Shown here in pieces: positions 1 through 7,313 of a stretch of DNA of 15,348 nt; positions within the stretch are counted from its first letter, which is position 1; each line of letters opens with the position of its first letter. The notes below the pieces were generated by a model. That model worked only from the letters and a program-made list of their open reading frames with translations. It was not told the origin of the DNA and did not search any database. The stretch spans positions 1 to 15,348 of the forward strand of contig DATGWF010000018.1 of NCBI GenBank assembly GCA_035299585.1, written 5' to 3'. The DNA is from DATGWF01 sp035299585. Its GTDB lineage: Bacteria; Actinomycetota; Actinomycetes; Actinomycetales; Microbacteriaceae. The translations under genes and the position numbers were made by a program.

Positions 1-681
1 TCCCCACGCCGGCCGGGCTACGAAGCCTCGCGGTGGCCGCCACTCGTGGTTGAACTGCCACTCACCGTCACGGTCGGCATCGATGGACCGCGAGTAATAG
101 CCGAAATCCACGCTGGGCAAGTTCGACTTCGAATTCACGAGCGCCTGCGCGCGGAAGACCGGTTGCACCAAGATTCGCGCAATGGTCGACCCCTGTGTTT
201 CGAGCCAGGGGCTGTTCAACATGAGGGCGTCAACTCGGCCCGGATGCCGGTGCGCCCACAGTGCGAACACGAGCCCACCGAGCGAATGCCCCATCAGGAA
301 CACCCGTCGTGAGCCGGACTTCATTTCGCGCAGTGCCGCATCGATGTCGGCGTCGTAGTCGTTGAGGGTTGCGGCGAAGCCAGGGGTCTGGTGGTCGCGG
401 AGGCTTCGGCCATACTTGCGCAGATCGAGGGCAAAGAATCGGGCCCCCCGGGACGTGAAGAACTCGGCGAGCTCACGCTGGAAGAAGTAGTCACTCCAAC
501 CGTGGGTGTAGAGCACGTCGACGTCTCGCAAGGGCAAGCGGCGGATCGCAGCCAGGAGCGCCGAATTCGGCTCGTGTCGAACGAGCGTCGCCACGACCTC
601 GCCCTCGCCGTCTGGTTCGAGCGGCAGTGTGAGCCGCTCGAATCGCGGTCCGAGGACATCTGGTTCCCACGAGGCGCGCAT
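1..681 (-). CDS. alpha/beta hydrolase (serine hydrolase), C-terminus beyond window
   Basis: The first 227 residues of an alpha/beta-hydrolase-fold protein; the gene runs off the left edge. The visible part has an oxyanion-type HGW motif (about residues 60-62) and a nucleophile elbow GHSLGG (131-136) with Ser133 as the likely nucleophile. The catalytic Asp and His would lie mostly in the missing part. It resembles the Hydrolase_4 / serine aminopeptidase-like (lysophospholipase-like) group. The natural substrate cannot be read from sequence. I see no features that make it MenH, although it lies some kilobases from the menaquinone genes. The start at 681 is supported by an in-frame TAG 12 bases upstream and by a TAGCCT hexamer exactly six bases before the ATG, so it is probably leaderless. 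It begins 5 bp after the prepilin peptidase stop codon, and its -10 element lies in the end of that gene. No signal peptide is visible, so a cytoplasmic enzyme is likely. Confidence 0.85.
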   Translation of the reverse strand, partial: MRASWEPDVLGPRFERLTLPLEPDGEGEVVATLVRHEPNSALLAAIRRLPLRDVDVLYTHGWSDYFFQRELAEFFTSRGARFFALDLRKYGRSLRDHQTPGFAATLNDYDADIDAALREMKSGSRRVFLMGHSLGGLVFALWAHRHPGRVDALMLNSPWLETQGSTIARILVQPVFRAQALVNSKSNLPSVDFGYYSRSIDADRDGEWQFNHEWRPPRGFVARPAWG

Positions 682-685
682 ATGC

Positions 686-1147
686 TCAGGCTAACCCAGC
701 GATGGAAGCGATACCCCAGCCGAGGAGCATCGCCGGACCAAAGGCCACATGGAATCGCCACGAACGTTCTCGCGCCGCGCGAATCACTGACCAGAGCGAA
801 CCGCACAAGAATGCTGCCGCGAGCGCGAGTGCCCATGCCGACCAGGACCACCAGGCTGCAACGAGTCCGATGCCGAGGGCGAGCTTGACGTCGCCGAGAC
901 CCATTCCACCCGGCGGGAGCGCCAACACTCCGTAGATTGCCGCCATGGCGAGTGCCCCGAGGAGCGCTCCGGCCAGTTTCGGCCACTCGCCGGTGAGGGC
1001 GGTGGCCACGGTCAGCAGTGCGAGTTCACTGAGGAAGAGGCCGAATGTTGCGGAGTTGGGTAAACGGTGCTCGCGGACGTCGAACCACACCAGCGGGATG
1101 GCGAATCCGATCCCGATGACGACGCTCATGATGTTCACCCACCCCAT
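686..1147 (-). CDS. Small prepilin peptidase, A24 family (TadV/CpaA-like)
   Basis: A 153-residue polytopic membrane protein of the type IV prepilin peptidase family. These aspartic proteases cleave class III leader peptides of pilins or pseudopilins at the inner membrane. Both family Asp motifs are visible: Asp23 in WFDVREHRLPN (21-31) and Asp86 in GLGD (83-86). It lacks the N-terminal methyltransferase and zinc-binding domain of full-length PilD, so it is the short TadV/CpaA-like form. No pilin, ATPase or Tad gene is nearby, so its substrate is unknown. A second in-frame ATG at 1129 is preceded by a G-rich stretch that could serve as a ribosome site. I prefer 1147 because TAGCCT lies exactly six bases before it, which predicts a leaderless mRNA. 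Its last codons contain the -10 element of the downstream hydrolase. Confidence 0.85.
   Translation of the reverse strand: MGWVNIMSVVIGIGFAIPLVWFDVREHRLPNSATFGLFLSELALLTVATALTGEWPKLAGALLGALAMAAIYGVLALPPGGMGLGDVKLALGIGLVAAWWSWSAWALALAAAFLCGSLWSVIRAARERSWRFHVAFGPAMLLGWGIASIAGLA
688..693 (-). promoter_or_regulatory. Predicted -10 element, leaderless start of alpha/beta hydrolase
   Basis: TAGCCT, then six bases (GAGCAT), then the ATG at 681. It lies in the last codons of the prepilin peptidase. No convincing -35 box is seen. The spacing is that of leaderless actinobacterial promoters, where transcription starts at the first base of the start codon. Confidence 0.65.
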
Positions 1148-1153
1148 ACAGCG

Positions 1154-1159
1154 AGGCTA
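1154..1159 (-). promoter_or_regulatory. Predicted -10 element, leaderless start of prepilin peptidase
   Basis: TAGCCT, then six bases (CGCTGT), then the ATG at 1147. It sits in the 64-bp gap after fprA. It supports the first ATG over the later in-frame ATG at 1129. No -35 consensus is visible. Confidence 0.65.
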
Positions 1160-1211
1160 AGTTCGCGCCGCTTTTGCCGGGGGTCTCGTCCACAGGGCGC
1201 CGTGGCGCGGT

Positions 1212-2582
1212 CTAGGCGCGGGAAATCGTGACCATCTCGTCGCGCGGGACGACCTTGATTCGCTCTCGGCCTTCTTTCGAACCGAGCGCTTTTTCGTGCT
1301 CGTCGAGTCGGTGCCAACCATCGAGCGTGGTGTATTCGATTCCGCGCGAGTCGAGCAGCTCGCTCACGGCCTGCTCGCTCGGCTCTGTCGGGTTCCACCA
1401 GTTGCCCAGATCGTTGATGAGGTGGGAAACGGTTTCCATGGCGTCGGACTTGGTGTGCCCAATCAGCCCGACCGGACCACGCTTGATCCAACCGGTCGCA
1501 TAGACGCCATACATTTGCTGCGGGTGGCCGTCAGCGTCGGTGGTGAGCACTTGCCCCTCATGGTTGGGGATGACACCGCGCTCGGAATCGAACGGAACAC
1601 CTTCGAGCGGCGACCCGAAGTATCCGACGGCGCGGTAGAGCGCCTGGAGCTCAACCTCGCGGAACTCGCCCGTGCCGCGAACCCCTCCGGCGCCGTCCGA
1701 TTCGGTGCGCTCGTAGCGCAAGCCGCGAACGTTGCCGGCAGCGTCGCCGAGCACCTCGACCGGCTTGGCGAAGAAGTGCAGATGGAGACGTCGCGAGGCG
1801 GAACCGACCTCACGTTCACGCCACTGGTTCAATACCTTGTCGATGACGAAGACCTGCTTGTTGCCGGATACGGCGGCGCGGGCGGCATCGTCGTAGTCGA
1901 AGTCTTCGTCGTAGACGATCATGTCGACGTCACGGAGTTCGCCGAGTTCGCGAAGTTCGAGCGGGGTGAACTTGACCGAGGTGGGTCCGCGGCGGCCGAA
2001 GACGTGCACGTCGGTGACGGGCGAGGCCTTGAGCCCTTCGTACACGTTTGCTGGAATCTCGGTGGGGAGGAGGTCGTCGGCGTGCTTGGCGAGCATGCGA
2101 GCAACATCGAGCGCAACGTTGCCGTTGCCGATGACTCCGACCGACTGGGCCGTGAGTGGCCAGGTGCGCGGCACGTCGGGGTGTCCGTCGAACCAGCTGA
2201 CGAAATCGGCCGCACCGTAGGAGCCCTCGAGCTCGATTCCCGGGATGTTGAGTGGAGCGTCTTTGACGGCGCCGGTCGCAAAAATGACCGCGTTGTAGTG
2301 CCGCTTGAGGTCGTCGATGGTGATGTCGACACCGAAACGGACGTTGCCAAACACGCGAATGTCACCGCGGTCGAGCACTTCTCGAAGTGCCGTAATGATG
2401 CCCTTGATGCGCGGGTGATCCGGCGCAACGCCGTATCGCACGAGCCCGTACGGGGCAGGAAGGTGGTCGAACAGGTCGATTGAGACGTCGAAGTTGCGCT
2501 CAGACTTGAGCAGGATGTCGGCGGCATAGATGCCTGCCGGCCCGGCGCCAACAATCGCCAAGCGCAGTTTCCCCTGGGTCAT
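1212..2582 (-). CDS. fprA: FprA-type ferredoxin/adrenodoxin-NADP+ reductase
   Basis: A 456-residue FAD- and NADP(H)-binding reductase of the adrenodoxin-reductase/FprA family, which moves electrons between NADPH and ferredoxins in the cytoplasm. Motifs in order: FAD Rossmann motif GAGPAG (12-17); the family signature LPAPYGLVRYGVAPDHP (41-57); ATG (102-104); the NADP Rossmann motif GNGNVALD (152-159); and near the C-terminus ATGWIKRGP followed by GLIGHTKSDA. The length matches mycobacterial FprA. It is the last gene of the menG / prenyl synthase / fprA unit. Its ATG shares one base with the upstream stop (TGATG), and GGAGAG lies nine bases before it, so translation is probably coupled. The partner ferredoxin is not in the window. 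A link to quinone metabolism is suggested only by position. Confidence 0.95.
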   Translation of the reverse strand: MTQGKLRLAIVGAGPAGIYAADILLKSERNFDVSIDLFDHLPAPYGLVRYGVAPDHPRIKGIITALREVLDRGDIRVFGNVRFGVDITIDDLKRHYNAVIFATGAVKDAPLNIPGIELEGSYGAADFVSWFDGHPDVPRTWPLTAQSVGVIGNGNVALDVARMLAKHADDLLPTEIPANVYEGLKASPVTDVHVFGRRGPTSVKFTPLELRELGELRDVDMIVYDEDFDYDDAARAAVSGNKQVFVIDKVLNQWREREVGSASRRLHLHFFAKPVEVLGDAAGNVRGLRYERTESDGAGGVRGTGEFREVELQALYRAVGYFGSPLEGVPFDSERGVIPNHEGQVLTTDADGHPQQMYGVYATGWIKRGPVGLIGHTKSDAMETVSHLINDLGNWWNPTEPSEQAVSELLDSRGIEYTTLDGWHRLDEHEKALGSKEGRERIKVVPRDEMVTISRA

Positions 2583-3640
2583 CAGTAGGTTCTCTCCAGA
2601 ACGGTTTCGGTGAATCGAACGAGGGCTTTTTTGACACTGCCGTCGGGCAGTACGGAGATGGCATCGGCCGCGGCGTGCGCCCAGCGGCGAGCTTCGAGCA
2701 AGGTCTCGGCTGTGACCGGGTGCTCGCGAAGCTCGGCGACAACGTCGGAGCCGCGACCGGGGTCTTCGGTTCCGAACACCTCTGCATCGATCCGCTCAGA
2801 CAGCCGCGCCGCATCCACGTCGGTTGCGGCGAGTGCCCGCAGCTTGAGCAAGGGCAGCGTGACGACCCCGGCACGCAGATCTGTCCCGGGCACCTTGCCG
2901 GTCACGTTCGGATTGGGAGAAAGGTCGATGACATCGTCGACGAGCTGGAACGCGACGCCCACCCGCTCACCAAACTCGACAACGGGTTGCTCGAACTCCG
3001 CGGGCGCTTCCGAGAACACAATTCCCGCTCGCGCGGCGGCCGAAATCAACGACCCCGTTTTGTCCGCCAACACCTGCAGGTAGTGCGCGACTGGGTCGCT
3101 TTCGGGACGCGGACCACTCGTTTCGTGGAGCTGTCCGAGTACGAGCCGCATGAAGGTTTCCGACTGCATGCGCATCGCGCGTTCGCCGAGGCTCGACATG
3201 AGTTCGCTTGCTCGAGCAAACAACAGGTCTCCGGTGAGGATGGCAACGGAATTGCCCCACACGGTTTGCGCTGCGGCCACCCCGCGACGGCGCTCCGACT
3301 CGTCCATGACGTCGTCGTGGTAGAGCGAGGCAAGGTGGGTAAGTTCAACGGCGGCGGCCGCGGTGACGACCTCCGGGGTAGCGCCCGCGCCGAGCTCCGC
3401 GGTGAGGAGGGTCAACATCGGTCGCACTCGCTTGCCGCCGGCCTCAAATAGGTACCGGGCGGCCGGGTCAGCGATGGCGTCGTTGAACGAAACCTGTCGG
3501 TTTAACTCCGCCTCGACCGCGTCGAGACCGGCGTCGATTGCCTTCAGAAGGGCGGTGTCGGAGGGACTCGCAAACACACGTTCGCTGAGTTTCAGGTTCG
3601 CCGCGAGCTTCGAGGCGCGCTGGGTCGAACCGGTAGTCAC
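2582..3640 (-). CDS. Long-chain polyprenyl diphosphate synthase (menaquinone side chain)
   Basis: A 352-residue trans-isoprenyl diphosphate synthase that condenses isopentenyl diphosphate units onto an allylic primer. Motifs: GGKRVRP (68-74), first Asp-rich motif DDVMD (109-113) and second Asp-rich motif DDVID (235-239). The residues four and five places before the first motif are small (Ser105, Ala104), which in this family permits a long product. With menG next to it, the product is most likely the C35-plus tail that MenA attaches to dihydroxynaphthoate; exact chain length cannot be read. The start is GTG with TAGGCT exactly six bases upstream, so this gene probably has its own leaderless promoter inside the end of menG, besides read-through from menG. 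It is followed by fprA with a TGATG junction. Confidence 0.93.
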   Translation of the reverse strand: MTTGSTQRASKLAANLKLSERVFASPSDTALLKAIDAGLDAVEAELNRQVSFNDAIADPAARYLFEAGGKRVRPMLTLLTAELGAGATPEVVTAAAAVELTHLASLYHDDVMDESERRRGVAAAQTVWGNSVAILTGDLLFARASELMSSLGERAMRMQSETFMRLVLGQLHETSGPRPESDPVAHYLQVLADKTGSLISAAARAGIVFSEAPAEFEQPVVEFGERVGVAFQLVDDVIDLSPNPNVTGKVPGTDLRAGVVTLPLLKLRALAATDVDAARLSERIDAEVFGTEDPGRGSDVVAELREHPVTAETLLEARRWAHAAADAISVLPDGSVKKALVRFTETVLERTY

Positions 3641-3644
3641 GGGA

Positions 3645-4376
3645 CTAGCCTACCGAGGAATCGTCGGCAGCAACCGCGAGTGGCTTCAGCCCGCGATGCA
3701 GGGCGACGATACCGCCGCTGAGGTTGCGCCAACCGACCGGGTCGAAGCCGGCCGCTCGAATTCGGTCCGCGAGTTCGGCTTGCGCTGGCCATGCCGCAAT
3801 GGATTCGTTGAGATAGTCGTAGGCGCTGTCGTTCGAACTCGCCCAGCACACTAGAACCGGCATGACGTTGCGCCCGTACCAGCGGTAGAGCGCGTTGAAC
3901 AGGCGGTTCGGCGGCGTCGAGAATTCGCACACGACGAGCCGACCACCGGGCTTGGTCACTCGATAGAACTCCGCCAGGGCACGCTCAACATCCACCACGT
4001 TCCGCAACCCGAAGGAGATGGTGACGGCGTCGAAGTGAGCGTCGGCAAACGGGAGTTGGGTCGCATCGGCAAGCTGGAAGGTCACCCCGCGCGCATGTGG
4101 GTGCCGACGCGCACCCTCCGCGATCATGCCGGGAGAGAAATCGGCCGCGATCACGTCCGCGCCTGAGCGTGCGATTGCGACAGAAGACGTTCCGGTACCG
4201 GCCGCCATGTCGAGAATGAGCTGACCGGGACCGGCCTGCAGAGCACGTCGTACCGCGCCACGCCACAGTGCCGCCTGACCGAAGGACAGAATGGCGTTGG
4301 TGCGGTCGTAGCCCGGCGCAACCTCGTCGAACATAGCTGATACAGCCTCAGGTGTTTTCGACAGGTCTGCGCGCAC
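3645..4376 (-). CDS. menG: Demethylmenaquinone methyltransferase (MenG/UbiE)
   Basis: A 243-residue class I SAM-dependent methyltransferase that catalyses the last menaquinone step, C-methylation of demethylmenaquinone. The SAM-binding motif DMAAGTGT (56-63), the acidic end of strand 2 (AADFSPGM, about 77-84) and the UbiE/MenG signature ISFGLRNV (120-127) are all visible, as is the early GYDRTNAILSFG segment (22-33). Length is normal for the family. It starts with GTG at 4376, six bases after TAGGCT, predicting a leaderless transcript. It is divergent from menF across 42 bp, so the last and first pathway steps share one promoter region. It ends Val-Gly-stop, and the bases of that stop overlap the -10 hexamer of the prenyl synthase. 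Confidence 0.95.
   Translation of the reverse strand: MRADLSKTPEAVSAMFDEVAPGYDRTNAILSFGQAALWRGAVRRALQAGPGQLILDMAAGTGTSSVAIARSGADVIAADFSPGMIAEGARRHPHARGVTFQLADATQLPFADAHFDAVTISFGLRNVVDVERALAEFYRVTKPGGRLVVCEFSTPPNRLFNALYRWYGRNVMPVLVCWASSNDSAYDYLNESIAAWPAQAELADRIRAAGFDPVGWRNLSGGIVALHRGLKPLAVAADDSSVG
3647..3652 (-). promoter_or_regulatory. Predicted -10 element, leaderless start of polyprenyl synthase
   Basis: TAGGCT, then six bases (AGTCCC), then GTG at 3640. The last base of the hexamer is also the first base of the menG stop codon. This would be an internal promoter letting the prenyl synthase and fprA be transcribed without menG. Confidence 0.65.
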
Positions 4377-4382
4377 GACTCG

Positions 4383-4388
4383 AGCCTA
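4383..4388 (-). promoter_or_regulatory. menG: Predicted -10 element, leaderless start of menG
   Basis: TAGGCT, then six bases (CGAGTC), then GTG at 4376. It is 18 bp from the menF -10 element on the other strand, so the two promoters overlap and its -35 region would coincide with the menF -10. Confidence 0.7.
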
Positions 4389-4406
4389 CTCCCGTTGCAA
4401 AGCGCC

Positions 4407-4412
4407 TAGAAT
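4407..4412 (+). promoter_or_regulatory. menF: Predicted -10 element, leaderless start of menF
   Basis: TAGAAT, then six bases (CGGGGG), then GTG at 4419. There is no -35 consensus at 16-18 bp upstream; that position is occupied by the menG -10 element. Confidence 0.7.
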
Positions 4413-4418
4413 CGGGGG

Positions 4419-5627
4419 GTGCCCGACGCCAATCTCCCTCGCGTTCGAGCGGTGACCGTTCCGGTTGATGACGTCTCGGTGTCGCTCGAATGGGCCTCCG
4501 AACGCGCGCCGCTCGTCTGGCAGCGTGGCGAAGAGATGCTCATCGGCATTGGCGAGCTTGTTCGAATCGACTTCGCCGGGCCGGATCGTTTCGCGGATGC
4601 CGCACGAAACTGGCAGGCACTCTGTTCCGCGGCCGAGGTGGTCAACGAGCTCGACGTGCCGGGCACGGGCCTCGTGGCGTTCGGTTCGGCGAGCTTCGCC
4701 GAGGCTTCTGGCGCCGGGAGCATGCTTCGGGTGCCTCAGATTGTGCTCGGTCGGCGCGATGGTCAATCATTTCGAACGGACCTGAGCCTGCTGGACGTAC
4801 CTGGACCGTCGGCTCCTCTTCGCCGGGCCCTCGGCGACTTTGGCCCCGTGGTTTGGGCCGACACTGCGGACGCTGCCGGGCATACGCGCGCCGTTCGAGG
4901 AGCGCTCGATGCCATCTCGGCCGGACGTATCTCGAAGGTCGTCCTGGCACGACGGGCCGAGGGGACCCTGCCGGCGGGGAGTGACCTGCGCACTGCCGTG
5001 TCCCGGCTCAGCAGTAGAAATCCGGACGCTTGGGTGTTCGCCATCGACGGACTGATTGGCGCGAGTCCAGAAACACTGCTCGCGGCAACGGGCACGACGG
5101 GCAGCATCCGCGTCCTCGCCGGCACGAGGGATCGCGGCAACGGGACCGCCGCCGATCTGCTGACCTCCACGAAGGACCGCTTCGAACACGAAATTGCGGT
5201 CGAGAGCGTCCTGTCCGCGCTCGAGCGAGCGGGCGTGCGTTCAATCGATCGAGGCGAACCCTTCGCCCTCCAACTTCCCGAGCTGTGGCATCTGGCGAGC
5301 GACCTGCGCTTCGACCTGGATACCGTCCAGCTGTTGCGGGTGCTCGGAGAACTGCACCCGACGGGTGCTGTCGGTGGCACCCCGACGGCCGCCGCGCTCG
5401 AGCTCATCACCGAACTCGAATCCTCCGATCGCGGTCGATATGCCGGGCCGGTCGGCTGGCTCGATGCGAACGGCGGTGGTGAATGGGCTATCGCGTTGCG
5501 CTGCGCGCAGGTCGACGGCACGCGAGTCGTGGCCTGGGCCGGCGGCGGAATTGTCGCGGGGAGCGAACCCGAGCGCGAGTTCGACGAAACCGAACTCAAG
5601 CTACGTACGATTCGCTCAGCCCTCTAG
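4419..5627 (+). CDS. menF: Isochorismate synthase (MenF)
   Basis: A 402-residue chorismate-utilising enzyme that converts chorismate to isochorismate with Mg2+, the entry step of menaquinone synthesis. The N-terminal third is divergent, as usual; the C-terminal catalytic domain carries the expected motifs: ISKVVLAR with Lys173 as likely general base, GASPETL (214-220), LAGTRDRG (233-240), KDRFEHEIAVE (252-262), HPTGAVGGTP (313-322), YAGPVGW (341-347) and a GGGIVAGSEPEREFDE end (375-390). No glutamine amidotransferase partner or salicylate/siderophore gene is nearby, so the menaquinone role is favoured over an EntC/DhbC role. The start is GTG, six bases after TAGAAT, which predicts a leaderless mRNA. 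The 3' end overlaps the convergent menD by 12 bp. Confidence 0.93.
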   Translation: MPDANLPRVRAVTVPVDDVSVSLEWASERAPLVWQRGEEMLIGIGELVRIDFAGPDRFADAARNWQALCSAAEVVNELDVPGTGLVAFGSASFAEASGAGSMLRVPQIVLGRRDGQSFRTDLSLLDVPGPSAPLRRALGDFGPVVWADTADAAGHTRAVRGALDAISAGRISKVVLARRAEGTLPAGSDLRTAVSRLSSRNPDAWVFAIDGLIGASPETLLAATGTTGSIRVLAGTRDRGNGTAADLLTSTKDRFEHEIAVESVLSALERAGVRSIDRGEPFALQLPELWHLASDLRFDLDTVQLLRVLGELHPTGAVGGTPTAAALELITELESSDRGRYAGPVGWLDANGGGEWAIALRCAQVDGTRVVAWAGGGIVAGSEPEREFDETELKLRTIRSAL

Positions 5628-7313
5628 GGGCACCTCGATGAGCTTCGGCCTCTCGGTTCGTGTCGTCAAGGCCTGGCCGAGCGCCCCGACATCGCGCACG
5701 CGTTCGAACTCCCAGCCATAGGCCGCCGCGAGCGCGGCGAAATCGACGTCGTGGGGCGTGAGTTGCACCCGTTCGAACGCGCCCGGATCGGCTGTGGCGG
5801 CAACCTCAAGTCCGGTGAAGATCGTGCCACCGCGGTCGTTGCCAACAATGACTTGCAGTTGCGGGAACGGCTCGCCGGGCGTCAACTGGAGGGCGGTCAC
5901 ATCGTGAAGTGCGGCGAGGTCGCCGAGGATGACGCGTGTGAGTCCCTCCGGGTTCGCCGCGGAAATACCGAGCGCGGTCGAGACCGTTCCATCGATGCCC
6001 GACAGGCCTCGATTCGCCGACACGGACACCCGCTTGCCAGGCAGGATGGCATCGGCAACCCGGATGAGCCGGGAGGCGCCGAACACGAGCCGGTCGCGAG
6101 GCCAGGTTGCATCCCATACGGCGCTCACGAGCGACTCTCGGGTGATTGGCGCACGAATCGCTGCAAGCTCGTTGGCGAGGAAAGCGCGTTGCGCCGCGAA
6201 CTCGTCGACGTGTCCGTCTCGCCCGACACCGTTTGGCAGGACGGGGAGGTCCTGGTGGGCCTCGCTCAAGAGCTTCCGACCGGCGGCAACCCAGATGGAT
6301 CGCCACTCCGCCAGCTCAGGACCGGGCGCACCGGTGGCGGTGACGGCGGCGACGGAAATCGCCTCAACCTCGCGTCCCGCGGGGCGGTAGCGGTCGGCCC
6401 CGGGAGAATCGACGACGAGAAGTTCGGGAACGCTCCGGCAGAGACCGGCTACCTCTCGGCTGAGGGTTGGCGTTCCGAACACGACGACACGCTCGACGGT
6501 TTCGGCAAACTCGCCGAGTCGAAGCAAACGCCGATACGGCACGACAAGATTTGGTCCGAAGTGCGCTCCGCTGCAGACCTCGGCAATGAGTGGCGCATCG
6601 AGGTCACGGGCGAATTGTTCGGCGGCTTCGCCAGCTCCGGCGCCGGCAATCACGAGCGTGCGGAGCCCCACCTCGACCGGCGTGGACTGGGCCGCAGGCA
6701 CGGACCAGGATCGGGTGTGCGGCTCGGTTGCCGCGGCCGCAGGGCCCGAGAGCGGCTCAACAAACTGCAGGTTGAGATGCACCGGTCCCGCGCTCAGCTG
6801 CCCGTCGGCGCCCGGAGCGACTCCCCGCGAGACGGCGAGGAGACGGTCCACGTCGACCGGGCGCGCGAGTCCGTCCGAACCGAACTGGGCCGGTTCGACG
6901 TCGACGGACTCCCGAACGAATGCCTCCAACATCGGCACATGGAGGGTGGTTTGGTTCGCTCTCGACGCGCGCATACTCGCCGGGCGATCGGCGCTGAGAA
7001 TGAGCATCGGCACCCCGGCATGATGAGCTTCGACGACCGCGGGAAGCAGGTTCGCGACCGCGCTACCCGAGGTGGTGATGACGACGGCCGGAATCCCGCT
7101 CTCCCGACCGATGCCGAGCGCGAAAAACGCGGCGCCTCGTTCATCGGTTCGCACATGGAGCGTTGCGAGCCCGGCATCGGCAAGTGCCGCGGCCTCCAGC
7201 GCAAGCGCTTGGGAACGCGCGCCGGGGCTCACGACGAGATGCCGAACGCCGGACGCGAGGGCAGCCGCGAGCACGTCACGAGCGCGCTGACTTGAGGCGG
7301 AAGGCTCAGGCAC
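5616..7313 (-). CDS. menD: SEPHCHC synthase, thiamine-dependent (MenD)
   Basis: The enzyme joins isochorismate and 2-oxoglutarate with loss of CO2, using thiamine diphosphate, to give 2-succinyl-5-enolpyruvyl-6-hydroxy-3-cyclohexene-1-carboxylate. I chose GTG at 7313, giving 565 residues, because the N-terminus then lines up with E. coli MenD as I recall it (Gly-Val-Arg at 22-24, SPGARS at 29-34, the catalytic-type Glu of TDERGAAFFALG at 58). GTG at 7337 is an alternative 8 residues longer. Further motifs: ANRGLSGIDG (433-442), GDLAALHD (464-471) and the cofactor and metal segment VGNDRGGTIF (490-499), which departs from the usual NNDGGGIF. The start overlaps the end of the PLDc_N gene by 8 bp, so translation is probably coupled. 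The stop end overlaps menF by 12 bp on the opposite strand. Confidence 0.93.
   Translation of the reverse strand: MPEPSASSQRARDVLAAALASGVRHLVVSPGARSQALALEAAALADAGLATLHVRTDERGAAFFALGIGRESGIPAVVITTSGSAVANLLPAVVEAHHAGVPMLILSADRPASMRASRANQTTLHVPMLEAFVRESVDVEPAQFGSDGLARPVDVDRLLAVSRGVAPGADGQLSAGPVHLNLQFVEPLSGPAAAATEPHTRSWSVPAAQSTPVEVGLRTLVIAGAGAGEAAEQFARDLDAPLIAEVCSGAHFGPNLVVPYRRLLRLGEFAETVERVVVFGTPTLSREVAGLCRSVPELLVVDSPGADRYRPAGREVEAISVAAVTATGAPGPELAEWRSIWVAAGRKLLSEAHQDLPVLPNGVGRDGHVDEFAAQRAFLANELAAIRAPITRESLVSAVWDATWPRDRLVFGASRLIRVADAILPGKRVSVSANRGLSGIDGTVSTALGISAANPEGLTRVILGDLAALHDVTALQLTPGEPFPQLQVIVGNDRGGTIFTGLEVAATADPGAFERVQLTPHDVDFAALAAAYGWEFERVRDVGALGQALTTRTERPKLIEVPLEG

Noticed and set aside
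1..681. Alpha/beta hydrolase as the missing MenH
   Set aside because: Its HGW and GHSLGG pattern and overall sequence look like the general serine aminopeptidase/lysophospholipase-like group, and it belongs to a separate transcription unit.
391..888. Plus-strand open frame opposite the alpha/beta hydrolase and prepilin peptidase
   Set aside because: Opposite two minus-strand genes with clear catalytic motifs; no recognisable protein of its own.
1197..1208. Possible small hairpin just after fprA (GCGC, CGTG loop, GCGC)
   Set aside because: Only a four-base stem with no following T-run; too weak to call a terminator.
1296..2483. Open frame on the plus strand (395 codons) opposite fprA
   Set aside because: Shadow of fprA: no domain and low-complexity Val/Glu/Asp composition, while fprA has every family motif.
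5751..7295. Long open frame on the plus strand (514 codons) opposite menD
   Set aside because: It mirrors menD codon by codon, its translation is rich in Arg/Gly/Glu with no recognisable domain, and such antisense frames are common in GC-rich coding DNA. menD itself is unmistakable.
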